Origin: Cytobacillus oceanisediminis 2691
GTDB taxonomy: Bacteria; Bacillota; Bacilli; Bacillales; Cytobacillaceae
DNA: 64,000 nt
NCBI RefSeq assembly: GCF_000294775.2
Contig: NZ_CP015506.1
Location: 5,397,742 to 5,461,741 of the forward strand
Direction of reading: 5' to 3'
The notes beneath the pieces are model-generated. The model was not told the origin of the DNA. It worked only from the letters and a program-made list of their open reading frames with translations, and searched no databases. Position numbers and translations under genes: made by a program. Below are positions 54,672 through 64,000 of this stretch, piece after piece (position 1 is the first letter of the stretch; the number at the start of each line of letters is the position of its first letter).

Positions 54672-55425
54672 TTGAAACCACTTCCTTTGCCAGTTCTAAA
54701 TATACTTCAGCTCCACGTGACTTCGGATCATAAGTAATGATAGGTTCTCCATGGCTTGGAGCCTCTCCCAGCCGCACATTGCGGGGAATGATTGTTTTAT
54801 ATACTTTATCCTGAAAATACTTTTTCACTTCTTCAATGACCTGAATGCCAAGATTTGTACGGGCATCAAGCATCGTCAGCAGTACGCCTTCGATTTTCAA
54901 ATCATGATTCAGATGCTTCTGCACAAGACGGACCGTATTCAGAAGCTGACTCAGACCCTCAAGCGCATAGTACTCGCATTGCACTGGTATGATGACGGCA
55001 TCCGAAGCGGTCAGCGAGTTAATTGTCAGTAATCCGAGAGAAGGGGGACAGTCGATAATAACATAGTCAAAGTTTGCTCTTACTTCTTCAAGAGCCCTCT
55101 TTAATCTTACTTCCCGCGAGATGGTCGGCACCAATTCAATTTCTGCACCTGCCAGCTGAATGGTTGCCGGGATTGCATATAAATTCTCTACCGAAGTTGA
55201 TTTTATAACCTTTGATGCTTCCACATCATCAACGAGAACGTCATAGATGCAATGATCGACATCAGCCTTTTCAATGCCAATTCCGCTTGTGGCGTTCCCC
55301 TGCGGATCAATGTCGACCAGCAGCACTTTCTTGCCTATGTATGCCAGGCATGCGCCAAGATTGACGGAAGTGGTCGTTTTGCCGACTCCGCCTTTCTGGT
55401 TCGCAACGGCTATAATCTTGCCCAC
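54664..55425 (-). CDS. soj: Chromosome-partitioning ATPase Soj (ParA)
   Basis: A 253-residue ParA ATPase. GTG 55425 follows GCAGGTGA and gives (M)GKIIAVANQKGGVGKTT, the usual N-terminus; the ATG at 55443 is rejected. Deviant Walker A KGGVGKTT at 11-18, Walker A' VDIDPQGNATSG, Walker B YVIIDCPPSLGLL. No N-terminal HTH, as in chromosomal type. Works with Spo0J in origin segregation and regulates DnaA. Confidence 0.98.
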   Translation of the reverse strand: MGKIIAVANQKGGVGKTTTSVNLGACLAYIGKKVLLVDIDPQGNATSGIGIEKADVDHCIYDVLVDDVEASKVIKSTSVENLYAIPATIQLAGAEIELVPTISREVRLKRALEEVRANFDYVIIDCPPSLGLLTINSLTASDAVIIPVQCEYYALEGLSQLLNTVRLVQKHLNHDLKIEGVLLTMLDARTNLGIQVIEEVKKYFQDKVYKTIIPRNVRLGEAPSHGEPIITYDPKSRGAEVYLELAKEVVSNG

Positions 55426-55594
55426 GGTGTCACCTGCTTTCATCTATCAGTATTACGATCTATCTATCTGCGAATTTATTAGAATGGTTAAATCACGTAG
55501 TCTATTTTATCACGAAAAACAGGACAGAATAATTTTTTTGTAAAAAATAAGAAGATTCTAATAGTCTTTTTATCGTCCTTCAAAAAAAACGCGA

Positions 55595-55615
55595 AAAACA
55601 AAACAGGGAGGCCCT
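55595..55615 (-). terminator. noc terminator
   Basis: CAGGG / CCCTG stem followed by TTTTGTTTTT on the minus strand, within a larger ACGCGA/TCGCGT pairing (55589-55634). Confidence 0.6.
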
Positions 55616-55638
55616 GCTTCATCTCTCGCGTTAAAAAA

Positions 55639-56523
55639 TTATTTCTTTTTAGGAATCTTAATCGTAATTTGATAAAATTCATCAAATTCTTCTTCTTCCG
55701 AATCAAGATTAATGCCGCTGTCAGAAACCATGGATAATGATTGGCGGATCGTATTGACCGCAATTCTCATATCCTTGCTGAACGCCTTTCGCTTCGGCTT
55801 CGGCTTTGGATTTTTCTGTTCGAGAATTTTGACAACCCTGTCTTCTGTCTGCTTCACATTCAGATTCTTCTCCACTATCTCCTGAAGCAGGGCGACCTGC
55901 TTCTCTGGGTCCTTCAGCGGAATGAGCGAACGGGCATGCCGCTCTGTGATTGATTTGTTTAATAACGCATCCTGGACAGGCTGCGGCAATTTCAGCAGCC
56001 GAAGCTTGTTTGCAACGGTTGACTGGCCTTTTCCAAGGCGCTGTGCCAACGCTTCCTGTGTCAGATTATGCAGTTCTAAAAGCTTTCCGTAGGCAACAGC
56101 TTCTTCAATTGGAGACAGTTCTTCCCTTTGAAGGTTTTCAATTAAAGCCACTGAAGCTGTTTCTGTATCACTTAAATTTTTTACGATAGCCGGAGCTTCT
56201 TCCCAGCCCAGCTTTTTCATGGCCCGGTATCTGCGTTCACCTGCTATGATTTCAAACTGGCCATCCTCAAATTCCCGTACGACAATCGGCTGGATGATAC
56301 CATGTGTATGGATGGTCCGAGAAAGCTCTTCTATCTTCTCATCATCAAACACCGTTCTTGGCTGAAAACGGTTGGGGACGATTTGATCAATAGGTATCTT
56401 CTTAACTTCTTCTCTGTCGCTTAAGTCTTCAATATCCAATTGTTCTTCTGCTGGTTTTTCCGCTGTAACTTGTTCTCCCTTTTCGCCTAGGCCAAAAAAG
56501 CGTGAGAAAGAATGCTTCATCAC
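55639..56523 (-). CDS. noc: Nucleoid occlusion protein Noc
   Basis: A 294-residue ParB paralogue. N-terminal amphipathic helix [16 protein letters not shown], the membrane-targeting segment typical of Noc; CTP-binding domain with [43 protein letters not shown]; basic linker [16 protein letters not shown]-terminal dimerisation domain. Blocks division over the nucleoid by binding NBS sites. Position upstream of soj-spo0J and downstream of rsmG is conserved. Distinguished from Spo0J by its N-terminus and location. Confidence 0.95.
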   Translation of the reverse strand: MMKHSFSRFFGLGEKGEQVTAEKPAEEQLDIEDLSDREEVKKIPIDQIVPNRFQPRTVFDDEKIEELSRTIHTHGIIQPIVVREFEDGQFEIIAGERRYRAMKKLGWEEAPAIVKNLSDTETASVALIENLQREELSPIEEAVAYGKLLELHNLTQEALAQRLGKGQSTVANKLRLLKLPQPVQDALLNKSITERHARSLIPLKDPEKQVALLQEIVEKNLNVKQTEDRVVKILEQKNPKPKPKRKAFSKDMRIAVNTIRQSLSMVSDSGINLDSEEEEFDEFYQITIKIPKKK

Positions 56524-56660
56524 CCTGCACCACCTTTACGAAACTCCCTATTACATATTCTCTATCATCATGACAAATCCTGCTGGACAGGAGCAATATA
56601 AATATCTGGAAAAATCGATTAGTTTAAACCATTATGTCATACAATGGCAGATTGCGCACC

Positions 56661-57377
56661 CTATTCAATTGGTGTTTTATTGGGTGTCCCCGGCTTCCGC
56701 GGGTACTTTTTAGGAGTGCTCTTTTCTTTTTTAATGATTAAAATATTCCGCTCACTCTCTTCTTCAGGCAAGGTGAACGTGTGGGAATCAACGAGTGTTC
56801 CGCCAAGAACCGAGATAGCCTTTTTGCCGGCATCCAGTTCCTCTTTTGCACTGGCACCCTTCATGGCCACAAATGTGCCGCCTGTTTTTGCCAGAGGCAG
56901 ACACAGCTCGCTTAGAACGGACAATCTGGCAACAGCCCGTGCTGTCACAACATCAAAAGACTCACGGTATTCTTTGTTCTGGCCAAAGGTTTCCGCACGG
57001 TCATGGATAAAGCGCACATTATCAAGCTCCAGCTTCTTTGCCAAATGTTCCAGAAATCCAATGCGCTTATTAAGAGAGTCAACGATCGTAATATGTAAAC
57101 CCGGAAAAGCAATTTTAATCGGTATGCTTGGAAAACCGGCACCGGCACCGACATCACAAACCTTTAACGGCTGGTTGAAATCAAAGTAAAAAGCAGCGCT
57201 TATCGAGTCATAAAAATGCTTAAGATAAACATCTTCCTTTTCCGTGATGGCTGTTAAATTCATTTTTTCATTCCATTCCACCAGTGTGGAATAGTAGGTG
57301 TCATATTGCTGCAATTGCTGTGGCGAAAGGGCAATCCCCTTCGCCGCCAGCATTTCTGTAAATTGTTCGGTATTCAT
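56661..57377 (-). CDS. rsmG: 16S rRNA (guanine527-N7) methyltransferase RsmG
   Basis: A 238-residue SAM methyltransferase (GidB) acting on G527 of 16S r[23 protein letters not shown] is the family signature; SAM motif [51 protein letters not shown]. Normal length. It lies 43 bases after mnmG and is probably in the same transcript as mnmE-mnmG. Loss of this enzyme gives low-level streptomycin resistance in many bacteria. Confidence 0.97.
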   Translation of the reverse strand: MNTEQFTEMLAAKGIALSPQQLQQYDTYYSTLVEWNEKMNLTAITEKEDVYLKHFYDSISAAFYFDFNQPLKVCDVGAGAGFPSIPIKIAFPGLHITIVDSLNKRIGFLEHLAKKLELDNVRFIHDRAETFGQNKEYRESFDVVTARAVARLSVLSELCLPLAKTGGTFVAMKGASAKEELDAGKKAISVLGGTLVDSHTFTLPEEESERNILIIKKEKSTPKKYPRKPGTPNKTPIE

Positions 57378-57420
57378 TTATAAATCCTTTCGGTTCTCAG
57401 ACATGATCGGATTTTCCCTT

Positions 57421-59310
57421 TTACTCCGCTGAAACTCGTGCAATTCTGCCCTGCTCTAAATAAACAAGCAAAATAGAAATATCGGCAGGGTTTACACCGG
57501 AAATCCGTGAAGCCTGCGCGAGAGATAGCGGCCTTACTTCCTTAAGCTTTTGCCTTGCTTCGGAAGCCAGTCCGTTAATATCATCATAATCGATGTTTTC
57601 AGGGATCTTTTTGTTTTCCATCTTCTTCAGGCGCTCTACCTGCTGAAGTGACTTTTCAATATAGCCTTCATACTTGATCTGGATTTCTACCTGTTCGGTT
57701 ACATCCGGATCAAGCGTGCTCTCAGCCGGAACTACCTGCTGGATATGCTCATATGTCATTTCCGGACGCTTCAGCAAATCAGATGCGCGGATGCCATCCT
57801 TCAGCTCGCTTCCGCCCTGGCTTTTGATCAGCTCCTGCACATCAGAAGTCGGTTTGATGATGATGCCTTGCAGACGTGCTTTCTCTTCTTCAATCGCCTG
57901 CTTTTTCATCAGGAATTTTTCATAGCGTTCTTCACTGATCAGCCCTACTTTGCGGCCAAGCTCTGTTAAGCGCAGGTCGGCATTATCATGGCGAAGCAGC
58001 AGACGGTATTCCGCTCTAGAAGTCAATAGACGGTAAGGCTCGTTCGTGCCTTTGGTCACAAGGTCATCAATCAGGACGCCAATATAAGCATCTGAACGGC
58101 TTAAAATGACTTCTTCCTTATCCAGTGATTTTAATCCGGCATTCATGCCTGCCATTAGCCCCTGGCCGGCAGCTTCTTCATAGCCGGATGTCCCGTTAAT
58201 CTGGCCGGCAGTATAGAGGTTTTTAACCTTTTTGGTTTCAAGTGTCGGCCATAATTGCGTTGGTACGATGGAATCATACTCAATCGCATAGCCGGCACGC
58301 ATCATCTGTACATTTTCAAGTCCAGGAATGGTTCTGAGAATCTTCTGCTGTACATCCTCCGGCAAGCTTGTTGAAAGCCCCTGCACATACACTTCCTGTG
58401 TATTGCGGCCTTCAGGCTCCAGGAAGATCTGATGGCGCGGCTTATCATTAAAACGGACAACTTTATCCTCAATCGACGGGCAATAGCGAGGTCCTGTCCC
58501 TTTGATCATACCGGAATACATTGGCGAGCGATGAAGATTATTGTCGATCAATGTATGCGTTTCTTCATTGGTATACGTAAGCCAGCAAGGAAGCTGATCT
58601 GTAATATACTTTGTGGTTTCATAGGAAAAAGCTCTTGGCACGTCATCGCCTGGCTGAATTTCCGTTTTGCTGTAATCAATGGAGTGGCTATTAACGCGCG
58701 GCGGTGTTCCTGTTTTAAAACGGACCAGATCAAAGCCAAGCTCCTGCAAATGCTCTGAGAGCTTAATGGATGGCTGCTGGTTATTAGGACCGCTTGAGTA
58801 CTTCAGCTCACCGAGGATGATTTCCCCTCTTAAGAAGGTTCCTGTCGTAATGACTACTGCTTTTGAATGATAAACGGCACCTGTCTGGGTGACGACGCCC
58901 CTGCATTCTCCATCTTCGACAATCAGCCGTTCAACCATTCCCTGAATTAATGTCAGATTTGGTTCATTTTCCAGCGTTTTTTTCATTTCATGCTGATACG
59001 TGAACTTATCGGCCTGAGCTCTTAAGGCACGGACTGCAGGGCCTTTTCCTGTATTGAGCATGCGCATCTGAATATGGGTTTTATCAATGTTCTTGCCCAT
59101 TTCTCCGCCAAGTGCATCGATTTCCCTTACCACAATCCCTTTTGCAGGGCCTCCTACTGAGGGGTTGCAGGGCATAAAGGCTACCATATCCAGGTTGATT
59201 GTAATCATTAATGTCTTTGCGCCGAGACGGGCCGAAGCAAGGCCTGCTTCCACACCCGCGTGTCCGGCTCCGACTACTATGACATCATAACTTCCAGCTT
59301 CATATGTCAT
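57421..59310 (-). CDS. mnmG: tRNA U34 carboxymethylaminomethyl synthase subunit MnmG (GidA)
   Basis: A 629-residue FAD enzyme acting with MnmE to modify wobble U34. ATG 59310 follows AAAGGAGG; the frame open to 59346 is rejected. FAD motif [20 protein letters not shown]; conserved [41 protein letters not shown]-terminal [16 protein letters not shown] and the MnmE-binding helical domain ending [20 protein letters not shown]. Full length. Confidence 0.98.
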   Translation of the reverse strand: MTYEAGSYDVIVVGAGHAGVEAGLASARLGAKTLMITINLDMVAFMPCNPSVGGPAKGIVVREIDALGGEMGKNIDKTHIQMRMLNTGKGPAVRALRAQADKFTYQHEMKKTLENEPNLTLIQGMVERLIVEDGECRGVVTQTGAVYHSKAVVITTGTFLRGEIILGELKYSSGPNNQQPSIKLSEHLQELGFDLVRFKTGTPPRVNSHSIDYSKTEIQPGDDVPRAFSYETTKYITDQLPCWLTYTNEETHTLIDNNLHRSPMYSGMIKGTGPRYCPSIEDKVVRFNDKPRHQIFLEPEGRNTQEVYVQGLSTSLPEDVQQKILRTIPGLENVQMMRAGYAIEYDSIVPTQLWPTLETKKVKNLYTAGQINGTSGYEEAAGQGLMAGMNAGLKSLDKEEVILSRSDAYIGVLIDDLVTKGTNEPYRLLTSRAEYRLLLRHDNADLRLTELGRKVGLISEERYEKFLMKKQAIEEEKARLQGIIIKPTSDVQELIKSQGGSELKDGIRASDLLKRPEMTYEHIQQVVPAESTLDPDVTEQVEIQIKYEGYIEKSLQQVERLKKMENKKIPENIDYDDINGLASEARQKLKEVRPLSLAQASRISGVNPADISILLVYLEQGRIARVSAE

Positions 59311-59430
59311 GATGCGGCCTCCTTTGCAGCAATCAGGCAGGCACAAGCTAAACAGAGGCTGAGCCGGCCGATTGCAAAAGTTAAAAAATCTATTTCCGCT
59401 GCGTCAGCTGACACAGCCTGCTTAAATCAT

Positions 59431-60816
59431 CTATTTTCCTAAACAGAACTGCGAGAATAACTGGTCGATCAAGCTTTCATGGACGCTATCGCCAATAATT
59501 TCACCAAGCAGCTCCCATGTTCTCGTCAAATCAATTTGCACAATGTCAATTGGGGTTCCCATCTCAACACCCTGCATCGCTTCGTCAATGGCATTTTGCG
59601 CCTGGTTCAATAGGGCAATATGGCGGGTATTGGATACATATGTCATATCCCCGGCTTCGATGGAGCCTGCAAAAAATAGAGAAGCAATAGCTTCCTCAAG
59701 ATCGTCGACTCCCTGATCCTCCAATAAAGAAGTTGTAACCAGTTTATGATGTTTGGAAAGCTCACGGACGCGATTCATGTCGATTTTTTGGTCAAGATCG
59801 GTTTTATTGACAATTACAATGACATCCATGCCTTCAACGGCTTTAAATATATTTTCATCCTCAGAGGTCAATTCATCCGAGTAATTGAGCACAAGCAAAA
59901 TCAAATCTGCTTCCTTTAATACCTGCCTTGATTTTTCTACACCGATCCGTTCCACAATATCTTCCGTTTCACGAATGCCGGCTGTATCAACCAGGCGGAG
60001 AGGCACTCCTCTTACATTCACGTATTCTTCGATGACATCACGGGTGGTGCCCGGAATATCTGTCACAATCGCCTTATTCTCATGGACAAGGCTATTCAAT
60101 AAGGAAGATTTTCCAACGTTTGGCCGCCCGACGATGACCGTTGAAAGTCCTTCACGCAGTATTTTCCCCTGCTGTGAAGTCTGAAGAAGCTTTTCGATTT
60201 CCTGCTTTACATAAGAAGCCTTCTCCATCAGCATTTGATGGGTCATTTCTTCGACATCATCGTATTCCGGATAGTCGATATTGACTTCTACGTGAGCAAG
60301 GATCTCCAGAACTTCCTGCCGAAGCTTCTGAATAAGCTTTGACAGCCTTCCTTCCATCTGGCCAAGTGCCATGTTCATAGCCCGGTCCGTCTTGGCGCGG
60401 ATTAAATCCATAACCGCTTCTGCCTGGGATAAATCAATCCGCCCGTTCAAAAAGGCGCGCTTTGTAAATTCACCCGGCTCTGCCAGGCGTGCGCCATTAT
60501 TCAGCAAAAGCTGCAGCACGCGGTTTACGGAAACCAGTCCGCCATGGCAGTTGATTTCAATGACATCTTCTTTAGTAAATGTCTTCGGCCCCTTCATGGC
60601 CGATACCATTACTTCCTCAGCAATCTGTCCGGTTTTGGGGTCCATAATATGCCCATAATGAATGGTATGGGAAGCAACATCCTTTAGACGCTTGCCTCCC
60701 ACTCCTCTGAACAGCCGGTCCGCAATTTCAAAAGCCTGGTCACCGCTCAGGCGGACAATGGCAATGGCTCCTTCCCCCATCGGAGTAGATATCGCGGCTA
60801 TTGTATCGAATTCCAA
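59431..60816 (-). CDS. mnmE: tRNA modification GTPase MnmE (TrmE)
   Basis: A 461-residue GTPase partner of MnmG. TTG 60816 follows GAGAGGTGA and yields (M)[19 protein letters not shown]; the ATG at 60837 is rejected. Formyl-THF-binding N domain (about 1-120), helical domain with inserted G domain (about 220-380: [34 protein letters not shown]), and the C-terminal FCLGK with the catalytic Cys. Upstream gap carries DnaA boxes. Confidence 0.98.
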   Translation of the reverse strand: MEFDTIAAISTPMGEGAIAIVRLSGDQAFEIADRLFRGVGGKRLKDVASHTIHYGHIMDPKTGQIAEEVMVSAMKGPKTFTKEDVIEINCHGGLVSVNRVLQLLLNNGARLAEPGEFTKRAFLNGRIDLSQAEAVMDLIRAKTDRAMNMALGQMEGRLSKLIQKLRQEVLEILAHVEVNIDYPEYDDVEEMTHQMLMEKASYVKQEIEKLLQTSQQGKILREGLSTVIVGRPNVGKSSLLNSLVHENKAIVTDIPGTTRDVIEEYVNVRGVPLRLVDTAGIRETEDIVERIGVEKSRQVLKEADLILLVLNYSDELTSEDENIFKAVEGMDVIVIVNKTDLDQKIDMNRVRELSKHHKLVTTSLLEDQGVDDLEEAIASLFFAGSIEAGDMTYVSNTRHIALLNQAQNAIDEAMQGVEMGTPIDIVQIDLTRTWELLGEIIGDSVHESLIDQLFSQFCLGK

Positions 60817-61003
60817 TTTGTTCACCTCTCTTTTCATACTTCATTGATCTATATACAAAATGAATAATAATATCGATTCCCCAAATTAATAGAATATCAC
60901 ATGGCTTTTTTTTAGAAAAGCATATCAGCCCGCAGTTCCGGCTTGTCCATCAGTCAGCATGATACTTATCAACAGCCCGCTTGAATACAGCCAGTGAAAA
61001 AAA

Positions 61004-61060
61004 TTATCCACACGTCTCATAATTAATATGCTCTATTTTAACTTATCCACATGTGAATAA
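61004..61060. promoter_or_regulatory. Three DnaA boxes between jag and mnmE
   Basis: TTATCCACA at 61004-61012 and 61043-61051, and TGTGAATAA (inverse of TTATTCACA) at 61052-61060, abutting the second in opposite orientation. All match TTATNCACA. About 3 kb from oriC, on the mnmE promoter side. The rest of the 390-base gap holds the jag terminator and a repeat remnant. Confidence 0.65.
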
Positions 61061-61115
61061 CAATAAAACCAATTGAGATTTAATAATTTGCAGGGAGATG
61101 ATAAAGTGCGACAAA

Positions 61116-61147
61116 AAAATCCCAATCCGTAAATGGATTGGGATTTT
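61116..61147 (-). terminator. jag terminator
   Basis: AAAATCCCAATCC / GGATTGGGATTTT perfect 13-bp stem with a 6-base loop; T-rich on the minus strand. About 60 bases after the jag stop. Confidence 0.85.
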
Positions 61148-61178
61148 GCAAAATAAGAAATTTTTTATATTTTGAACG

Positions 61179-61202
61179 TCGATAACTGCGTTTCCGCTTT
61201 TC
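61179..61202. repeat. Remnant of the dispersed repeat
   Basis: Minus strand GGAAAAGCGGAAACGCAGTT plus ATCG: the GAAAAGCGGAA start joined almost directly to the CAGTTATCG end of the family seen at 40844, 47363 and 50872. It looks like an internally deleted copy just after jag. Confidence 0.5.
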
Positions 61203-61205
61203 CTG

Positions 61206-61832
61206 CTATCTTGTTCTGGCTGGTGCAATGACGATATGCCGATGCGGGTCATTGCCATCAGAATATGTCTTGATTCGCTTATTATTTACGAGGGCGGTAT
61301 GGATCACTTTGCGTTCATATGAAGGCATAGGTTCCAGCGCAATTTCTTTTCCCGTCTTCAAAGCTTTTTGAGCAAGCCTTTCAGCCAGTTGAATCAGGGT
61401 ATCCTGGCGTCTTTTTCGGTAATCCTCTGCATCGAGCACCACATTTAAGTATTGCTCGGCATATCGGTTAATGACCAGCTGTGTCAAATACTGGAGGGAA
61501 TTAAGCGTTTGTCCTCTTTTTCCGATTAAAAGGGCAATCTTCTCACCGGATAGGATAAATTGAACATTTTTTCCGTCCCTTAATGTTTCAATTTCAATGG
61601 ACACGCCCATTTTCCCGCTGACGTCTTTGAGGAATTTTTCGGCTTCCTCAATCGGATCAGGCTTTTTCACAGCTTTCACCACTGCCGGCCGGGATCCGAA
61701 AATCCCGAAAATGCCTTTTTTACCTTCATCAACAATAGTAATCTCTATGCGGTCTTCTGTTGTGTTTAATTGAGCTAAAGCTGACTCTACTGCTTCCTTG
61801 ACGGTATGTCCTGTAGCAGTTACTTGTTTCAC
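61206..61832 (-). CDS. jag: RNA-binding protein Jag (KhpB)
   Basis: A 208-residue protein: Jag_N domain (1-50, [20 protein letters not shown]), KH domain about 75-145 with the loop [14 protein letters not shown], and R3H domain about 150-205 with motif [13 protein letters not shown]. Encoded with spoIIIJ (ATGA overlap), as across firmicutes. Binds RNA, with roles in cell division or sporulation depending on species. Confidence 0.96.
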   Translation of the reverse strand: MKQVTATGHTVKEAVESALAQLNTTEDRIEITIVDEGKKGIFGIFGSRPAVVKAVKKPDPIEEAEKFLKDVSGKMGVSIEIETLRDGKNVQFILSGEKIALLIGKRGQTLNSLQYLTQLVINRYAEQYLNVVLDAEDYRKRRQDTLIQLAERLAQKALKTGKEIALEPMPSYERKVIHTALVNNKRIKTYSDGNDPHRHIVIAPARTR

Positions 61833-62614
61833 TTTTTGGCTCCTCCTGCATTTCCGGCCGCTGCGGCTTTCAGGTCCGGACCTTTAATGAAATACGTTTG
61901 AACGATCATGAAGATATTACCCACTACCCAGTATAAAGAAAGAGCTGCCGGGAAGTTAATGGCAAAAATAACGATCATAATCGGCATAAGGTAAAGCATC
62001 ATTTTCATTTGTGCAGCCATTTGCCCAGTTTGCTGAGTGCCGGCCATCATCATTTTCTGCTGAATGAACGTTGTCACACCTGCAATTAAAGGCAGTAAGT
62101 AAATTGGATCTGGAGATCCAAGGTCAAACCAAAGGAAATTATGGTTTGCAATTTCGCGCGTACGTGTAATGGCATGGTAGAAACCGATCAGGATCGGCAT
62201 TTGAATCACTAACGGGAAACATCCGGCAAGCGGATTAACGCCGTGTTTTTGGAATAAAGCCATTGTTTCCTGCTGCAGCTTCTGCTGGGTTTTCTGGTCT
62301 TTAGAGCTGTATTTTTCACGAAGCTTCTGCATTTCTGGCTGAATCGCCTGCATCGCTTTTGAACTTCTCGTTTGTTTAATCATTAATGGCAGGATGACCA
62401 GACGGATAATGATCGTCACAATAATGATCGATAGTCCATAGCTGCCGCCTGCAAATTCTGCTACCTTAATAATAAACAGCGAAAGCGGGTAGACAATATA
62501 CTCGTTCCAAAAGCCTTCGCTTTCAGACGTAATCGGCTGGTTGATTTCTGTACAGCCCGATAAAAGGGCCATCACAAACACTAAACCGATTAATAGGAAT
62601 ATTCGTTTCTTCAA
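61829..62614 (-). CDS. spoIIIJ: Membrane protein insertase SpoIIIJ (YidC1)
   Basis: A 261-residue YidC/Oxa1 insertase. Lipoprotein signal [20 protein letters not shown] followed by the lipobox Cys (LSGC). Five membrane segments follow, with the conserved Arg in [18 protein letters not shown], the cytoplasmic hairpin [12 protein letters not shown], and [19 protein letters not shown]. Inserts membrane proteins and is needed for stage III sporulation in B. subtilis. Next to jag; 138 bases separate it from rnpA. Confidence 0.97.
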   Translation of the reverse strand: MKKRIFLLIGLVFVMALLSGCTEINQPITSESEGFWNEYIVYPLSLFIIKVAEFAGGSYGLSIIIVTIIIRLVILPLMIKQTRSSKAMQAIQPEMQKLREKYSSKDQKTQQKLQQETMALFQKHGVNPLAGCFPLVIQMPILIGFYHAITRTREIANHNFLWFDLGSPDPIYLLPLIAGVTTFIQQKMMMAGTQQTGQMAAQMKMMLYLMPIMIVIFAINFPAALSLYWVVGNIFMIVQTYFIKGPDLKAAAAGNAGGAKK

Positions 62615-62752
62615 CCGTTTTTTCCTCCTTAATTGCTCCTGATAATAGTATGGATTTCATTTGCTTGTCCCCGGTCATAGGGCACAAGCTCATATGTATC
62701 TTATTTTAACATCTTTTAAAATGAAGTGCTTCAAAATAAAGATAGATAAAGA

Positions 62753-63121
62753 TTATTGATTTTTAGTATTTCCAAGTCTCGGTTTATTCAAAACCCGCGA
62801 AACCTTCAATACATGGATCAGACTCTTTTTCACTTCATGGAAATCCATTTCTGCCACCGGTTTCCTCGCAATGACAATCAGATCATATTGCGGCTTTATT
62901 TCCTCCTCCAGTTCTAAGAATGCCTGGCGGATATACCTTTTGATCTGGTTCCTCATAACGGCATTGCCGATTTTTTTACTGACAGAAAGGCCGATGCGGA
63001 AATGATTCTGCTCCTCTTTTCTCAAGATGTAAACGACAAATTGACGGTTGGCGAATGACTTTCCCTTTTTAAAGGCCTCTTGAAATTCTTTATTTTTTTT
63101 TACACGGAACTCTTTTTTCAT
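62753..63121 (-). CDS. rnpA: Ribonuclease P protein component
   Basis: A 122-residue basic protein of the pre-tRNA 5' processing enzyme. [40 protein letters not shown] and KRYIRQAF carry the RNR signature (here MRNQIKR). The ATG at 63121 follows AAAAGGTGATGAC. Separated from rpmH by a hairpin that may attenuate readthrough. Confidence 0.97.
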   Translation of the reverse strand: MKKEFRVKKNKEFQEAFKKGKSFANRQFVVYILRKEEQNHFRIGLSVSKKIGNAVMRNQIKRYIRQAFLELEEEIKPQYDLIVIARKPVAEMDFHEVKKSLIHVLKVSRVLNKPRLGNTKNQ

Positions 63122-63177
63122 GTCATCACCTTTTCAAAAAAGCGCAGAGCGCCTTGAACATTTATCTTTACATGGAA

Positions 63178-63203
63178 AAAAAGACCACTGACGTTTCAGT
63201 GGC
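63178..63203 (-). terminator. Hairpin terminator or attenuator between rpmH and rnpA
   Basis: CCACTGA / TCAGTGG stem with TTTTTTT on the minus strand, directly after the rpmH stop. Partial termination would set a high rpmH to rnpA ratio. A repeat-family fragment (AGCGCAGAGCGCC, 63141-63153) lies in the same gap. Confidence 0.8.
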
Positions 63204-63365
<162 letters not shown>

Positions 63366-63383
63366 TTAAAGACAGTCTTTCTA

Positions 63384-63413
63384 ATTATATAGATGTAACT
63401 AGAAAATTGTCAA
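63384..63413 (-). promoter_or_regulatory. rpmH promoter
   Basis: Minus-strand TTGACA (63413-63408), 18-base spacer, TATAAT (63389-63384), about 45 bases upstream of rpmH. Both hexamers match sigma-A consensus perfectly. Confidence 0.85.
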
Positions 63414-64000
63414 CTATGCATATAAGTCAATCTGCCTTCAATGGCAAAAAAATTGGAGTATGAACCTGGCTTCTCTCTTAGCTGCTCTTTTTCTTTTTTA
63501 CAAATCTGAAAGAACCCACTCAGAAAGTTTACCTTCTTTTCGCATGAATGTCATCCTTAAATTTCATTTTTCCACGTTTTTCTCATTAGTTCATAGTAAA
63601 AGTTACTTTTTGAGACTGCAAGTTCCTCCGGTCGCCAGACGATCTGGCCATGAAAAAATGGCATCTCTCCATCTGATATTCCGAAGTCCCTTTGAATTGG
63701 ATCTTCTCTAAAAACAGGTCTGTGGATAAAATTTCGACAGCATTTTCATTATCCACATCACATATTGACAAGTTTTTCACACAACCAAAGGCTGTGGACA
63801 ATTTTTATGAACAGGGATGGCATGTTGTGGATAAAGGTTTAAAAAGCATTGCAGACAAAAGCATTATCTGTTATCATAATTGTGTTTTAACACTTAATAA
63901 ATCATTGTGCATATCTTCATTATCCACAGATTGTGGATAACATGTGGACAGGTTATCCAAGGGGTTTGTAAAAGTTTGTCCACAGACAGTGGATACTGTC
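63414..64000. promoter_or_regulatory. oriC upstream region (DnaA-box clusters before dnaA)
   Basis: No gene between rpmH and the window end. Perfect DnaA boxes at 63721-63729 (-), 63749-63757 (+), 63826-63834 (-), 63920-63928 (+) and 63932-63940 (-), plus near matches at 63793, 63943, 63953 and 63976. The pair at 63920-63940 faces inward across three bases. This is the incA/incB-type part of a Bacillus bipartite origin; dnaA should follow rightward. Confidence 0.93.

Noticed and set aside
63460..63940. Two open frames between rpmH and dnaA
   Set aside because: They cover the oriC DnaA-box region, lack ribosome binding sites, and the gap is non-coding in relatives.

Overview
The window looks like the left flank of a Bacillaceae chromosomal origin. 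Reading leftwards from the right edge, the minus strand carries rpmH, rnpA, spoIIIJ, jag, mnmE, mnmG, rsmG, noc, soj, spo0J, then rpsF-ssb-rpsR, yybS-gdpP-rplI, dnaB, purA, and the walRKHIJ-htrC-yyzF-rlmH block. This is the gene order of Bacillus subtilis and relatives. Sporulation genes (spoIIIJ, spo0J/soj, yyaC) support an endospore former. Dispersed repeats suggest a Cytobacillus/Mesobacillus-like lineage, but the genus cannot be fixed from the sequence alone. dnaA should begin just beyond base 64000, because the last 300 bases are packed with DnaA boxes. Nearly all core genes lie on the minus strand, co-directional with the leftward replication fork.

Bases 1 to about 26740 are an AT-richer accessory island. 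It ends exactly at the 3' end of rlmH (orfX), the integration site used by staphylococcal SCC elements. Two tandem large serine recombinases abut rlmH, and the reading frame of the second runs through the presumed attachment site and continues antisense to rlmH. The island carries a complete six-gene type 3 BREX phage-defence operon (brxF, brxC, pglX, pglZ, brxA, brxHII; 20987 to 8190), a small serine resolvase, a NUDIX hydrolase, two small membrane proteins, and a replication/transfer-like module at the left: a DUF3987 protein, a replication-relaxation-like protein, a ribbon-helix-helix-like protein, and an Xre regulator divergent from a small operon. Decayed genes and short repeats are scattered through it. 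The left end of the island lies outside the window.

Bases 26737 to 36234 hold rlmH, yyzF, htrC, the WalRK cell-wall two-component operon and a secreted M23 endopeptidase. A DnaA-box cluster surrounds yyzF. Bases 36564 to 37263 hold a four-tRNA operon (Lys-Glu-Asp-Phe) preceded by a broken tRNA-Lys. Between the tRNAs and purA lies an array of exactly 52-bp tandem repeats.

Bases 37939 to 50840 carry purA (with a PurR-box pair), dnaB, the c-di-AMP phosphodiesterase gdpP with rplI and yybS, the rpsF-ssb-rpsR operon with an S6:S18-type leader, ychF, a molybdopterin oxidoreductase, a DUF951 protein and an MscS channel. Bases 51227 to 64000 carry yyaC, a second tandem array (about 103 bp) with GCGC cores spaced about two helical turns apart, a DUF554 membrane protein, the segregation genes (with a parS in spo0J and another in walK), the tRNA-modification genes mnmEG, and the membrane-insertion and RNase P block up to oriC.
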